Source: Pelobates cultripes
Lineage: Eukaryota; Chordata; Amphibia; Anura; Pelobatidae
NCBI GenBank assembly: GCA_933207985.1
Contig: OW240918.1
Span: 21,577,531-21,641,530 of the forward strand
Direction: 5' to 3'
Length of the DNA: 64,000 bases
Made by a program: the position numbers and the translations under genes. A model generated the notes under the pieces. That model was not told the DNA's origin. It was given only the letters and a program-made list of their open reading frames with translations, and did not search any database. Below, piece after piece: positions 21,428 to 33,193 of the stretch. Every line of letters begins with the position of its first letter. Within the stretch, counting starts at the first letter, position 1.

Positions 21428-23395
21428 TATTTTTTTAAATTCTTTATTTTATTCGTGCATGAATTAACAGTTAGGTCTGTTACGCCACAATAGCGATATA
21501 AAACCTTGCATTAACAATTGGTAACATGGCATAAGAAATACTGTGCACAGTTTTTTTTTTTTAAGAAAAACAAAAGAAAACATAAGTAACGTTCAGGTTG
21601 AAACAAGATGTGTCAGTGACTATGATTGTATAAGGATTGATGAAGTTTTGCCAAGTAGTTTGACATGGAGTAATTAAATATTTTAAGGTAGCATGCTATG
21701 ACATTGGTAGAGACATGAGTAGGCTAGTGCATGTATGTCAGTACATTTAGTTTAGCGATAGTAATGTCAGTTGTATGCTCTGTGTGTGCTTATAGTGGGT
21801 TAGTGAAGACCAGTGCAGATCTGAGCATTTTAGATTATATAGCATGTCAGCTGAGTGGGGTGTCTGAACACACAGCTTGGCTATGGTTCTGTGTGCAGCC
21901 CGCCTTGGTTGGGCTTGTGAGATTTGCTTACAATGACAACAAGTAATAGAGTTGGTAACAGAGGGTGTCAACTAGTAGCGTGCATTATATGTCTGATTCA
22001 CTGCACTGTTTATAGGTTACATTTTAACATCAGAATACTCATGCTTTTGGGGTAAGAGTAAAATTGAAAACACGTTATTAAAAACACGTTATTATCAAGG
22101 CAGCAATAATAAACTGAAAAACAAAATATAGGTGATTAGCCTGGGTGCAGTCTCGGACCAGGTGAAAACAGTCCTCTCAGCCTATGCCCGTGGTGATCAA
22201 GCTGGGTGCAGGCGTGTGTAGCAGAGTCTTTAGTCCCCTGGATTTGCCTCAGGCTGGTGGGGGTCTCTCCGTGGTTCGAATGGGGCGATGTTGTCCACAT
22301 CCCATTGTGGTCTCCGAGGGCTGCCCCTTCTGACTTCCCTCTGTGTTAAGAAGCCCTGCTGGGTCAGAAACAATTGGCCTTCCTCTGGTGAGTGCATTGT
22401 ATGGGTTATCCCCTCCGCGGTGATCTGAAGGGAGCGTGGTGTGCCCCAGCGGTACGGGATCTTCTTCCGTCTCAGCACGCTGGTGATAGGGCGCATTGTT
22501 TGCCTCCATTGCATGGTGGGTTTTGAGAGGTCATTATAGAATGTCAGGTTGTGCCTCTCGAAGGCCAGGACCGGCAAATCCCTGACCGCTGCCATGATCG
22601 CCGTTTTGTCCAGGTGTGTGACAAGCTGTAAAATTATATCACTGGATGCCTGTTGGGGCTGTCTGCCCTGCCTGCGGATTCTGTATATGTTATCCACCAG
22701 GATGTTTTTAGCCTGTTTGTGGGGAAGTATTTGCTGGAGCAAGCGCCCCACGTATTGCGGCAGTTCATTCTTGTCTATCGTAGTAGGGATACCCCTAATC
22801 TTGATATTCTTGCTGCGGCTGCGGTCTTCACATTCAGTTAATTTCAGTGTCATTGTTGCTTGTGAGGCTGTCAACCGTTTCTGCTCTGCAGCAAGTGTGG
22901 TTTGCTCGGCTTTGAGGTGGGCCGATGTTTCCTCTGCGGCCTTGAGGCGCCCTGTAAGTGAGAGCATGTCCTCTCTCAGAATAGCAAGGTCCGCCTGGAA
23001 CATCTTGCGGATGTCGCGGAGGAGTGATTTAATGTCTCCCTTCGTGGCCGGGGTGTTATTCTCCTCGTCCGAGGATTCCGTATACAGGCCTCCAGCTTGT
23101 GGGATCTCGTCTAGGGCGTCCATGGAGGTTTCTTCCTCCTCCGATGAGGTCTCCGCATGTAGGTCCGCCATCTTGGGCGCCACGCGCGGGAGGCTTCCCT
23201 GCATGTATTCCCCAATATTATGGGTTCCCGATGCCAGGGCTGCCTTGATCTTCTTGGCCCGTTTTCCCATTGCGTAGGTGGGGTGCTAGTCGGTGTTCCG
23301 GTGATTTTTCACCCGGTTAGCTGTTGTTTTTAGGCTTGTTGGTACGGAGCTACAGCTCTGCACGTCTGGTCGGTTTGCTGGCTTGGCTCCGCCCC
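21428..23395 (-). mobile_element. L1-type insertion with ORF1 and no ORF2
   Basis: The element reads on the minus strand: a 5' leader beginning 'ggggcggagccaagccagc', ORF1, then about 800 bp of non-coding 3' sequence ending in an A-rich tail. It is flanked by a 17-bp direct repeat 'aaaatgcatttattttt' at 21,411-21,427 and 23,396-23,412, the signature of target-primed reverse transcription. The 5' end looks complete, so ORF2 is missing by internal loss rather than 5' truncation. This is the layout of a half-L1 (HAL1-like) element, which would rely on ORF2 protein from another copy. Confidence 0.8.
22230..23270 (-). CDS. L1-type ORF1 RNA-binding protein
   Basis: The 346-codon intact frame has the usual length for L1 ORF1p, the chaperone that coats L1 RNA as a trimer in cytoplasmic particles. 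Residues about 1-75 are acidic and serine-rich (SSEEEETS, SSDEEN). Residues about 78-150 form a likely coiled coil (LRDIRKMFQADLAILREDML onward). Residues about 153-245 fit the RRM (RSRSKNIKIRGIPTTI at its start; NIYRIRR further on). Residues about 250-315 fit the C-terminal domain (LTFYNDLSKPTMQWRQTMRP, then IPYRWGTP), matching the family pattern 'F..DLS..T...R....P....LR...I.YRWG.P'. The tail is basic and proline-rich. The ATG at 23,268-23,270 opens the frame shortly after the 5' leader. No ORF2 follows. Opposite-strand frames here are shadows. Confidence 0.88.
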   Translation of the reverse strand: MGKRAKKIKAALASGTHNIGEYMQGSLPRVAPKMADLHAETSSEEEETSMDALDEIPQAGGLYTESSDEENNTPATKGDIKSLLRDIRKMFQADLAILREDMLSLTGRLKAAEETSAHLKAEQTTLAAEQKRLTASQATMTLKLTECEDRSRSKNIKIRGIPTTIDKNELPQYVGRLLQQILPHKQAKNILVDNIYRIRRQGRQPQQASSDIILQLVTHLDKTAIMAAVRDLPVLAFERHNLTFYNDLSKPTMQWRQTMRPITSVLRRKKIPYRWGTPRSLQITAEGITHTMHSPEEGQLFLTQQGFLTQREVRRGSPRRPQWDVDNIAPFEPRRDPHQPEANPGD

Positions 23396-23412
23396 AAAAT
23401 GCATTTATTTTT

Positions 23413-23455
23413 AATATTTGATTGAAGGAGTATTATATCGAAATGTCTTTATCTT
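23413..23455. other. short spacer
   Basis: The short stretch between the L1 target duplication and a TTAA-element end holds nothing recognisable. Confidence 0.5.
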
Positions 23456-23830
23456 TTAACCCCTTAGTGACCAGACCGTTGTTCAATTTTTTTACCGTTA
23501 AGAACCAGGGCCGTTTTTACATTTCTGCTGTGTTTATGCTTAGTTGTAAAATTCCTCTTACTCATTTACTGTACCCACACAAATTATATACTGTTTGTCT
23601 CGCCCTTAAATGGTCTTTCTAAAGATACCTTTATTTTCATCATATCATATACATTACTGTAAAAAAAAATGTAAGATATGATGAAATAAAATTTTAAAAA
23701 GCACACTTTTTCTAACTTTGACCCCCAAAATCTGTTACTCATCTACAACTGCCAAAAAACACCCGTGCTAAATAGTTTCTAAATTTTGTCCTGAGTTTAC
23801 AAATACCCAATGTTAACATGTTCTTTTTTT
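23456..23830. repeat. left end of a TTAA-class element
   Basis: It begins TTAACCCCTTAGTGACCAGA, a common anuran TTAA-element terminus ('cccttagtgacc' type). The expected inverted right end was not found, so the copy is truncated; the right limit is approximate. Confidence 0.5.
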
Positions 23831-25593
23831 GTTATTAAACAACAGATATTATGGATGAACCTGTTTGATACCACCAAAGGACAAATAGTTTCATTGCTGT
23901 CCATGATGCCAATCCACATATCAACACATTTTTGTAACACGGCAACAGTTTTCCAAAAAAATAAAATATATATTTTTTATCATCTTAATAGATTACCAAC
24001 CTACATTTATCAGAATTTTCTTCAAACATGTCATATACTTGTGTTATAAACTTTAGCATTAATTTTGTGTACAGACAGAGTTGACCCATTCTCTTTTTGT
24101 AATGTATAATATTGATAAGACCTAAATCTCTCCATGATACATGGCATGCTGGGCCACAGACAGGACGGTCTATTTAGAAATATTTGGGTGTGTTTATTGG
24201 GCAGACAGTTGCGGTGAGCTGTTTGCAAAATATGAGCTAAAATAGCTCAAGATAGATAATACTCCACTTCAGACAAGTCCATTTGCCTTGACTTTTGAAA
24301 AGCTAATTCTCAAGTCATTGCAGCTCTCTGTTGCATGAGTTGATCCTACTATGTAAGAGTTTTGGAAACCCAGCAGTAAAGTATAAATGGTCATTTTAAC
24401 CCTTGTGCTGCCCATATAAAGAGAATAATTGCTGGCCACAAAAACCACATATTGGTTTGGCAATGACTGCTCTGTTGGCTAATGTCGAAGAAGTAAAAAT
24501 ATTGTTTTTAGTGTAATACTTCTAAGAAAACAATCAAGTTTCCCCAGCAGCAACATTTTATACTTTGCTGGATTAATTATAATTTAAATGTGTCATTAGG
24601 GAGGACCTTGAGAATAAATTTCTACAAAAATTACTCTGTAAACCACTCAGACTTGACTACCCTTTATTGCCATCTTTCAATGTTATTGCTGTTGCCTGCC
24701 GTTTTAATTGTTTCAATACATGAAGGGCTTACTCCTTTCACTACTTAATTATTGTTCATAAGGAAGGAGACAGCAAATGATGAGCTGAGCTGGACGGAAT
24801 GTAGAACATAAATAAATAGTTCCACCACGTTAGACCTCGAACACGGTTTATTTAGTTTAACAAAGCAGCATTGATGCAATTTTTTTATTTTAGTAAACAT
24901 TAACAAAAAATACGTTTTCTCACGAATTCATACACATTATCCTTTAACCCTTCAAGAGGTGTGATGTTGTCCTTTTTAGACTTCCTTTGCCAAAAAAATA
25001 TAAGCAAATTATATTATTTAGCAGCAAAAGCTGGATCTTTTTTTCCATGTCTTTTTACAGCACTTGGTTTCATTACTGCTACGCCACCAAGACCTTGCCA
25101 CCTGCTGAACGCATATTTGAAAGAATAAATATATATAAACTTGAGTCAAAAAAACTACACAGTTTGAGGGTAGATTCTGAAACCACTATGTCTTTCATTT
25201 GTAAAAATTAAACAAATGTAGAGCCCCAATTCAATAACCAACTTTCAACAACACACTACAAAGTAGATTGCTCTTAGGAAGAGCTTGACTATGTAGACCA
25301 TGTAGTGTATAAGCTATATAAAAAGGTTTTTCTGAGGTTAAAAAAAATAAAGTTTAAGCAAACAATGAAAATTGTATATTCTAGTAGGAGCTAATTGGGA
25401 GTCATTTTAGTTGGTAGGTTTATGTGTTTACATGTTTTATCTCAGATGTCTATAGTCAAGCACTAAGTTTAGCAAAAGGATTGATTCTCAAAATATTTCA
25501 GGCAATGTGGCTATTAATTGAATCATGAATTTGCATGGCCTCATTGAAAATGAGGGGCTCACACTGATAACCTGTCCAGTGTCCAGTGGAATC
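23831..25593. other. unassigned sequence
   Basis: No bounded element is seen. About 24,540-24,800 looks unique and moderately rich in homeodomain-type cores (ttaattataattt, cttaattattg). Small open frames here are not convincing. Confidence 0.4.
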
Positions 25594-26132
25594 TTAAAGG
25601 TACACAATAATCACCAGACTAACTACAGCTTATTGAATTTGTTCTGGTGAGTAGAATCATTACCATCGGGCTTTTTGCTGTAAACACTGTCTTTTCAGAG
25701 AAAATACAGTGTTTACATTACAGCCTAGTGATAACTTCAGATGGCTGTGTCTCCTCCCTCTGCATGCAGACACTGAACTGTCCTCATAGAGATACATTGA
25801 TTCAGTTCATCTCTATGAGGAGATGCTGATTGGCCAGGGCTGTGTTTGAATCATGCTGGCTCTGCCCCTGATCTGCTGCCTTGTCAGTCTCAGCCAATCC
25901 TATGGGGAAGCACTGTGATTGGATCAGGCTACCACTTCTAAAGATGTCAGCAGACTGCTTGTTTTTTTTTTAGGCGAACAACATGCAGATCTACAGCTTC
26001 GGGATTGAATACAGTAAGATGATGCTATATTTATGGAGGTATGAGGGGCCCAGCAGGGCTAGATGGTGATTTTAACACTATAGGGTCAGGAATACATGTT
26101 TGTGTTTTCCTGACCCTATAGTGATCCTTTAA
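25594..26132. mobile_element. TTAA-flanked MITE (T2-like)
   Basis: TTAA lies at both ends. The left end is TTAAAGGTACACAATAATCACC; the inverse of the right end is TTAAAGGATCACTATAGGG. Interior hairpins are present ('gtaaacactgtcttttcag' against 'aaatacagtgtttac'; 'gaactgtcctcatagagat' against 'atctctatgag'). The 25647-25829 frame is a by-product. Confidence 0.75.
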
Positions 26133-28327
26133 TTATTTTCTGCCACAAATAACTGTACAATATTTATGATGATACTAATTCTTATTGTGTGAAAGAGATC
26201 ATGTTGGTCTAAGAAGAATCTGAACATGTTGTACTTAATTTAATCAGATAAGCAAGAGCATCTAACTGAATTGATTTTGCTCAGTAGTAATTGTTAAAAG
26301 GGTAGGTAGGCTTAAAAATAGCCAACATTGAGTCTGAAAGTTTTTTTTCAGCAAGCAAAATGTAATATATAGGAGTGATGAATGAGCATTTACAACAAGT
26401 GAGGACCTGTGCATGTTTTTTACAGTATTGTTTCATCCACAGCCACTTGAAAACAACTCTATCATATATGACCATAATTGGGCAGCCTGGTTGGCCCAAA
26501 TACTACATTTTGCTGGTATGTATTTTTTGTGTGTCGTCCAAGGCCAGTTGAGTTTCCGGGACTACTAGCTTAATCACAACTTGTACAGTTCAAAGATAGC
26601 TATTATCTCCCTGCCATTGTTGCCAGCTCTACCATGGGGAAATAAGCTCACGAGAATCTCCATTACCAAACATTAAAGTACCATGACAAACAGTGCCATT
26701 CACATAAAATAATAACTAAAATAAAATATTGAGATATTGCTCATTCGACTTGTACATGGTGAGAAATTTGGGTTCTGCTGAATCGTTTTATCTAAAGATA
26801 GAAAATTTCAGGACATCCAAATTTTGGCCAGTTGATGGTTCAGTGTGGCTGCATGTTGATTTGGAAACTGAAGCAGGAAATTATACCAAATAGGCACAAA
26901 AGTGTGCTTCAAAATATATGCATGATATAATATTATGTATATATTTTGCAGTACACTGAAAGGAGCATTTTTAATCCATTTGGTTCACAAATCAAGGGAG
27001 AAAAATTAACTCATAGAGGGAAAAAGAGGAAGAGCAGTACAATATCTACATTTATAAATCGATCTGTGAATAAAATCACCCTAGGGATCAGCCATCTCCT
27101 TTTTTTCTACCATGGGTGGAATTCAGAATATTGTGTGTGTGTGTGTCCCAACACCCTGGAATATGCATTGTGCTGTATGGTTAATCTGTAATTCAGATAC
27201 ATTTCATCTCAGAATGTGGGAATTCGGCCACCACCCGATCATCCCAAGTTCAGTCCAATTGCTGTTTGGCTGGAAATGATCTCAAGTCTATTGCTCATTG
27301 ATTTCCATCACAAGATGAAAGGCTGTGTTAACCTTGCCAGAAATATATTGGTGCAGTAACCAACTGAGTTATATCATCAAAACTGGTTTATTTTTCAACT
27401 TCACAAACAGCATTGTACATGTGTAACTGATAGCTACCACACATCCATCAGCACAGATTTAATTTTGAAAATTCATGTCTAAATCTCAGTGTTGGCTGCT
27501 GTTTCATAAGTACTTTTAAATTACTATTCATGAAAACATAGAAAAATGTAAAGTAATTTATGATAAATATATGTTGTTACAGTAACACTGAATATAATGT
27601 CTTATTATGATGGGCCATACATGTTCTTATCATTTATGATGGTGCAGGCAGATATCATGATGATGGATCGAAGATATTATCACGTTGAATGGTAAAGAAG
27701 AGCAAGATTTGGAAAATCAAAAAAATATAAAGAATTTTTCTATTGGTGTATGTTTGTTACAAGTATCTGACTACCATGGAGACATAGAACATATAAACCG
27801 CCAACAATTGGTGAAAGGAAATTTCACATTTTTGGTCGTAATTAACAAACTGGAAGAAAAAAACACTATGTTATTAGTTTGAAAGGGGATGGTCCACCAG
27901 CTGCTTACTTATTACTAATAAGTTGTCTCTGGTGGATCATTTAATTGTAAGGAATCTGGATTGCCCCCTCTCTTGACCCCAATATTCCAAAGGTTCACCT
28001 TTATCTAGCACAAGCAAAACACAATATAAAATAGTGTTAACCAACCAACACGCACACAATTATTGATTTTGGTTCTGTGAGGATGAACCGTGCAAAATTC
28101 AATTTTGTTTCCTCCCTTTCTTTAGCATACATTATAAAAATCTCTTTGAACACTTTGGATATGTGTAGAAGATAAAAATGTTGCTATCCAAAAGATTGGG
28201 ATGCTACACTATTCCTTGTATGAATTTGGTGTGGCTGAAGGTGTAGTGAAAGTCTATCTTAGCACATCATCAAAGGGGCCAGTGACCCTACTTCACTGTT
28301 AAACCATTTGGAAGTGGGAGGACAACG
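26133..28327. other. unassigned AT-rich sequence
   Basis: No repeat ends, RNA genes or coding features are recognised. There is a short TG run at 27,135-27,146. Confidence 0.45.
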
Positions 28328-28400
28328 CAAAGGAACTCCAGACACTATAAACACTTCAATGATATCAAGTGGTTATGGTGCCTGCTGTTTGCCTTTAAAA
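28328..28400. repeat. TTAA/T2-like terminal fragment
   Basis: 'aaaggaactccagacactat' followed by 'atcaagtggttatggtgcc' matches the left end of the T2-like MITEs elsewhere in the window. The other end is missing. Confidence 0.4.
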
Positions 28401-29322
28401 GCAAGTTTTGAAATCCAAAGATTGGTGTCTTTTTTGCACTTTCAACTTTGTACCTTACTCTAGCACTTTCCTTTTTCCATCCTGAGAAAAAAAATATACT
28501 GATTTCCAATCTGTCTCCAACATCATTTATTGTCACTAGTAAAAAAAAATGCAAAATAGCTAATGTATTAGATGAGAAAAACAGAAAGTATGTTAACTTC
28601 ATATTCTACAAAGCATCAGATAGGAAATTAAAATAAAATATATACATTTTTTTCTAGAGTAGTTAAAGAGAAGCAAATTCAAAAGATTGTGGGGGACATA
28701 AGACAAACAATACTGCCTTAGTGACCCACTCTCACATAACTCTGAAGTGTAATTAGCAGCAAACCAGCTTTTGAAGCCAGCATACCAAGATATAAAATTG
28801 ATGTTTTGGCTTCAGTTTTGACGGAAAGAGCATGAGAATTTGCACTGAGCTATCTCAGTCTTTAACGTTTTGTATAATTTACAGATATCGGTTAAAAACT
28901 GTGAAATTATTTTATTGAAATGTCCAAACAAATCCATGTTAGATGAGAAGGTCAACGACGATCATAATATGAAAATTAAACAGAGTCAGATTAGGCATCT
29001 TCTTTATTCTAGAGTCAAATTTTTCCAGCATTTTTCTTTTTTTGCATCAAAGAAACAACAAATTGCAGAGCAAGAGCACAACGTGAATAAGAGTTATATT
29101 TATTTTTTTAGGTGGGAATGTTTGTAACGAGTTCCCACGTCAATGTTCTTATTGTCAGCAGGCTATGTAGTTCCACAAAAAAAGTATGTTTGTGGCATTA
29201 ATTGTAACCCAGATATCTTCTCCAAGGTTTAGGATACAAAAATACTGAACGTTTTAAAAAATAAAGTTTGAAAATAAATTCTGAATTATATCTGATCTAT
29301 CTTCTTCAAAAGTCAAGAAGAT
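28401..29322. other. unassigned AT-rich sequence
   Basis: Nothing recognisable. Open frames such as 28870-29127 have no family features. Confidence 0.45.
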
Positions 29323-29619
29323 AATGCAAGCAGGCCCGGACTGGCCATCGGGCACACCGGGCAAATGCCCGGTGGGCCGCGGTGGCCATGGGCCGAGGCC
29401 GGCAGGGAGATAACAGGATCTCTCCTGCCGGTCTTTGCAGGGCCGGCACTATCCAAGCGCCGGCCCTGCTGTAGTCCATGGCGGGCCGGTGGGGAGATCA
29501 ATGATCTCTCTCATCGGCCTACATGCAGGATATTGCGGCAGCCGGGGGAGAGAGGGAGGGAGCCAGCCTGCCAGCAGAGGAACCCGGAGGAGCTCTAGCT
29601 TGCAGCTCCGCTGGGTTCC

Positions 29620-29629
29620 TCTCGCGAGA
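29620..29629. promoter_or_regulatory. TCTCGCGAGA palindrome
   Basis: The perfect 10-bp palindrome TCTCGCGAGA is a known vertebrate promoter motif linked to ZBTB33 (Kaiso) and related factors. A partial second copy ('ttcgcgaga') lies at about 29,661. Function here is not shown. Confidence 0.4.
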
Positions 29630-29637
29630 TTTGGAGC

Positions 29638-29651
29638 GTTGCCATGGCAAC
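29638..29651. promoter_or_regulatory. perfect X-box (RFX-type) palindrome
   Basis: GTTGCCATGGCAAC is the ideal inverted-repeat RFX transcription factor site and is centred in a longer perfect palindrome of 24 bp (29,633-29,656). It lies in the GC-rich left portion of hAT element 2. Sequence match is direct; binding is inference. Confidence 0.55.
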
Positions 29652-29819
29652 GCTCCGGGTTTCGCGAGAGTGAACTCTAGCCCAACAGGCTAGAGTTCAC
29701 TCACCACTAGGACCACCAGGGATGGATGGCAGCCCCAGCAGCAGGATCCCCCTCCCAGGCATAAGGTAAGCAGGGAGGGGGGATATAATCACTCAGGTAT
29801 AATCACAGCAGCCTCACTC

Positions 29820-32362
29820 ACAGATACCCTGCACCCCTAACACTCACAGCACACACACACACACTGCACCCCTAACACTCACAGCACACACACACACTGC
29901 ACCCCTAACACTAACAGCACACACACACACACTGCACCCCTAACACTCACAGCACACACACACACACACACTGCATCCCTAACACTCACAGCACACACAA
30001 TGCACCCCTGACACTCACAGCACCCTCACATACACACTGCACCCCTGACACGCACAGCACCCTCACACACACACTGCACCCCTAACACTCACAGTACCCT
30101 CACACACATACACTGCACCCCTAACAATCACAGCACACACACACACTGCACCCGTGACACTCACAGCACACACAATGCACCCCTAAGACTCACAGCACCC
30201 TCACACACACACTGCACCCCTGACACGCACAGCACACACACACACTGCACCTGACACTCCACAGCACCCATACTTACACACACACTGCACGCCCTGACAC
30301 TCACAGCACACACTGCACTCCCTGACACTCACACAGCACCCTCACACACACACATAATAAGCCTGACCGCACAGCACACACACACACTGCACCCCACAGG
30401 CACTCACAGCACCCTTACACACACACTTGCACTACACGCCCACAGCACGCTCCTACAGTACCCTCCCACACACATACACTTGCCTAACGTCACAGCACAC
30501 ACACACACACTGCACCCCTGACACTCACAGCGCACACACAATGCACCCCTAAGACTCGCAGCACACACACACACACTGCACTCCTGACACTCACAGCACA
30601 CACACAATGCACCCCTAAGACTCACAGCACACATACACACACTGCACCCCTAACACTCACAGCACACACACACTCACAGCACACACACACACTGCACCCC
30701 TGACACACACAGCACACACACAGCACACACACAATGCACCCCTAAGACTCACAGCACCCTCACACACACACTGCACGCCTGACACTCACGGCACCCTCAC
30801 ACACACACTGCACGCCTGACACTCACAGCACACACACAATGCACCCCTAACACTCACAGCACCCTCACACACACACACTGCACCCCTGACACGCACAACA
30901 CACACACACTGCACCCTCACAGCACACACACAATGCACCGCTAACACTCACACACACACACAATGCACCCCTACACTCCACAGCACACACACAATGCACC
31001 CCTAACACTCACAGCACCCTCCACACCCTGCACCCCTGACACCTAGCTTACACCACCCACAATGCACCCCTGACACTCACAGCACACACACACACCCTGA
31101 CACTCCCAGCACCCTCCCACACACACACACTTTCATGCCTAACACTCACAGCACCCTCACACACACCTGCACTAACAATCACAGCACACACACACACACA
31201 CACGCACCCCTGACACTCACAGCACACACAATGCACCCTATCACTCCACAGCACCCTCACACATACACCTGCACCCCAACCCATACAGCACCCTGCACAC
31301 ACACTGCCTAAACACTCACGAAAGGTACCCTCACACACATACACTGCACTAACAATCACAGCACACACACACACTGCACCCTGACACTCTGGCTGCATGA
31401 AATGCACCCCTGACACTCCCAGCACCCTCACTCACACACACTGAACCCCTGACCCTCACAGCACACACACTGCACCCCTGACACTCACAGCACCCTCACA
31501 CACACACTGCACGCCTGACACGCACAGCACACACACACACTGCACCCCTGACACTCACAGCACCCTTACACACACACTGCACGCCTGACACTCACAGCAC
31601 ACACACTGCACCCCTGACACTCACAGCACCCTCACACACACACACTGCACGCCTGACACTCACAGCACACAATGCACCCCTAACACTCACAGCACCCTTA
31701 AACACACAATGCACCCCTGACACTCACGACACCCTCACACACACACTGCACCCCTGACACTCACAGCACACACACAATGCACCCCTACACTCACAGCACA
31801 CACACAATGCACCCCTAACACTCTGGCACCCTCACACACACACTGCACCCCTGACACTTACAACACACAAAATGCACCCAGCACTCACAGCACCCTCCAC
31901 ACACACACACTGCACCCCTGACACTCACAGCACCCTCACACACACACTGCACCCCTGACACTCACAACACACACAATGCACCCCTAACACCCACAGCACC
32001 CTCACACACACACTGCACCCCTGACACACACATCACACACACACACACTGCACCCCTGACACTCACAGCACCCTCACTCACACACACTGCAACCCTGACA
32101 CTCACAGCTTCCTCACATGCATACACTGCACCCTCACACACAGCTTCCTCACACGCACATAGCACCCTCACGCAAACACAGCACCCACTCACACACAGCA
32201 CACACACACTGCACCCATCACACACACAGCACCCTTACCCACATAGCACCCTCACGCAAACACAGCACCTATCACACATACACTGCACCCCTCTCTCACA
32301 CACACTACACCCCTTACACACACACACACACACACACACACAGAGCACTCTCACACACACTG
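29820..32362. repeat. CA-rich minisatellite, unit about 35 bp
   Basis: About 2.5 kb of imperfect units combine 'cactcacagcacacacacac', 'actgcacccctgacactc' and the variant 'agcaccctcacacacaca'. Unit length varies with the CA run. Units drift toward shorter and more irregular forms near the right end (32,100-32,360). Cysteine/valine-rich frames on the minus strand and histidine/threonine-rich frames on the plus strand are artefacts. Confidence 0.95.
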
Positions 32363-32703
32363 CGCAATATGCTTTCCTGGCATTTTTGTCTCCTTGTATC
32401 CCAACTATGGAGACACCAGAGACAAATTTCAAGCAAACACAGTGCAAGCATGTTATTAAATTTGCTTGCGCTGTGCAGAACAAATAAAGGGTATTTTTCT
32501 CATGCCAGAGCTCTTCAGCAGAGCTCTGTGCATGGTCTACCCTGGAAGAGCATTGAACCAACATGCTCACTTTGTGATGGGGCGTGATTGTCATTGGTGA
32601 TGACAAAACACACCCTTTCTGGCCCTGCCCCTTTTTTAGTGGGCTGCTGTAATTAAAAAATGCCCTGGCCGAATTTTCTTCCCAGTCCGGCTCTGAAAGC
32701 AAG

Positions 32704-33033
32704 CCTAATTTTGGTGAACCAATACCTATTTATTGGGCCTGATCCACCGTCTGATTTTATTTTCTGGTATTCTGCTTTTAGGAACAGAACTGTCCCCAAA
32801 AAATGTAGCACAAGTGCTGCATTAGACACACTTGTGCTACACTCAATGCATTAGGACCCTACAGAGAACACTAAAACTCCCTGCATGTCCTGCCCTGCAT
32901 GGGCTGGCCTGCATCATTGGCAGGTAGTCTGGTATTCATTTACACAAGGCTGACCTGCCAGTCATTTGTGGCCCACCCCCTTTTCTGGGCCCACCAACTT
33001 TCTAGACAGGTCTTCCATCTTTAGGCAGAGCCA
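32704..33033. other. probable hAT fragment or unassigned
   Basis: A stretch including 'ggctgacctgccagtcattt' and 'gggcccaccaactttctag' looks like part of another anuran DNA transposon of hAT style. Its ends are not visible. Confidence 0.3.
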
Positions 33034-33193
33034 GGGATTTTTTAAAATCATTTTTCACATCTTTCTTTATCTAGCAATGTAGTGAATAAATACGGATTTC
33101 CTCATTTGGTGTCTAGTACCTATATTCATTGAAGTGAAATGCATATAATATGATTAAACTCAGTCAACCTCTGTACGTTTCAGAATTACATCT
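33034..33193 (+). repeat. 160-bp inverted duplicate, left copy
   Basis: The segment is repeated in inverse orientation at 36,201-36,360 with equal length and only one difference that I can see ('gtcaacctctg' against 'gtcaaactctg'). Neither copy looks like a known element end. Confidence 0.9.

Larger units (their letters stand above)
29331..32695. mobile_element. non-autonomous hAT element 2 with giant CA minisatellite
   Basis: The left end is CAGGCCCGGACTGG; the inverse of the right end is CAGAGCCGGACTGG (12 of 14 match). 8-bp target duplications flank it: 'aatgcaag' (29,323-29,330) and 'aaagcaag' (32,696-32,703), one mismatch. Internal parts: a GC-rich left portion to about 29,800, a minisatellite of about 2.5 kb, and a right portion with 'gggctgctgtaatt'. 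No transposase is seen. The GC content of the left part is far above the surrounding DNA. Confidence 0.85.

Noticed and set aside
22549..23277. 242-codon plus-strand frame opposite L1 ORF1
   Set aside because: The minus strand encodes the recognisable ORF1 protein; this is its antisense shadow.
29820..32362. CRISPR-like array of short repeats
   Set aside because: Units are contiguous, vary in length, and have no unique spacers; the context is a eukaryotic transposon. It is a minisatellite.
30404..32702. Several Cys/Val-rich frames of 78-155 codons
   Set aside because: Low-complexity translation of the minisatellite and its edge.
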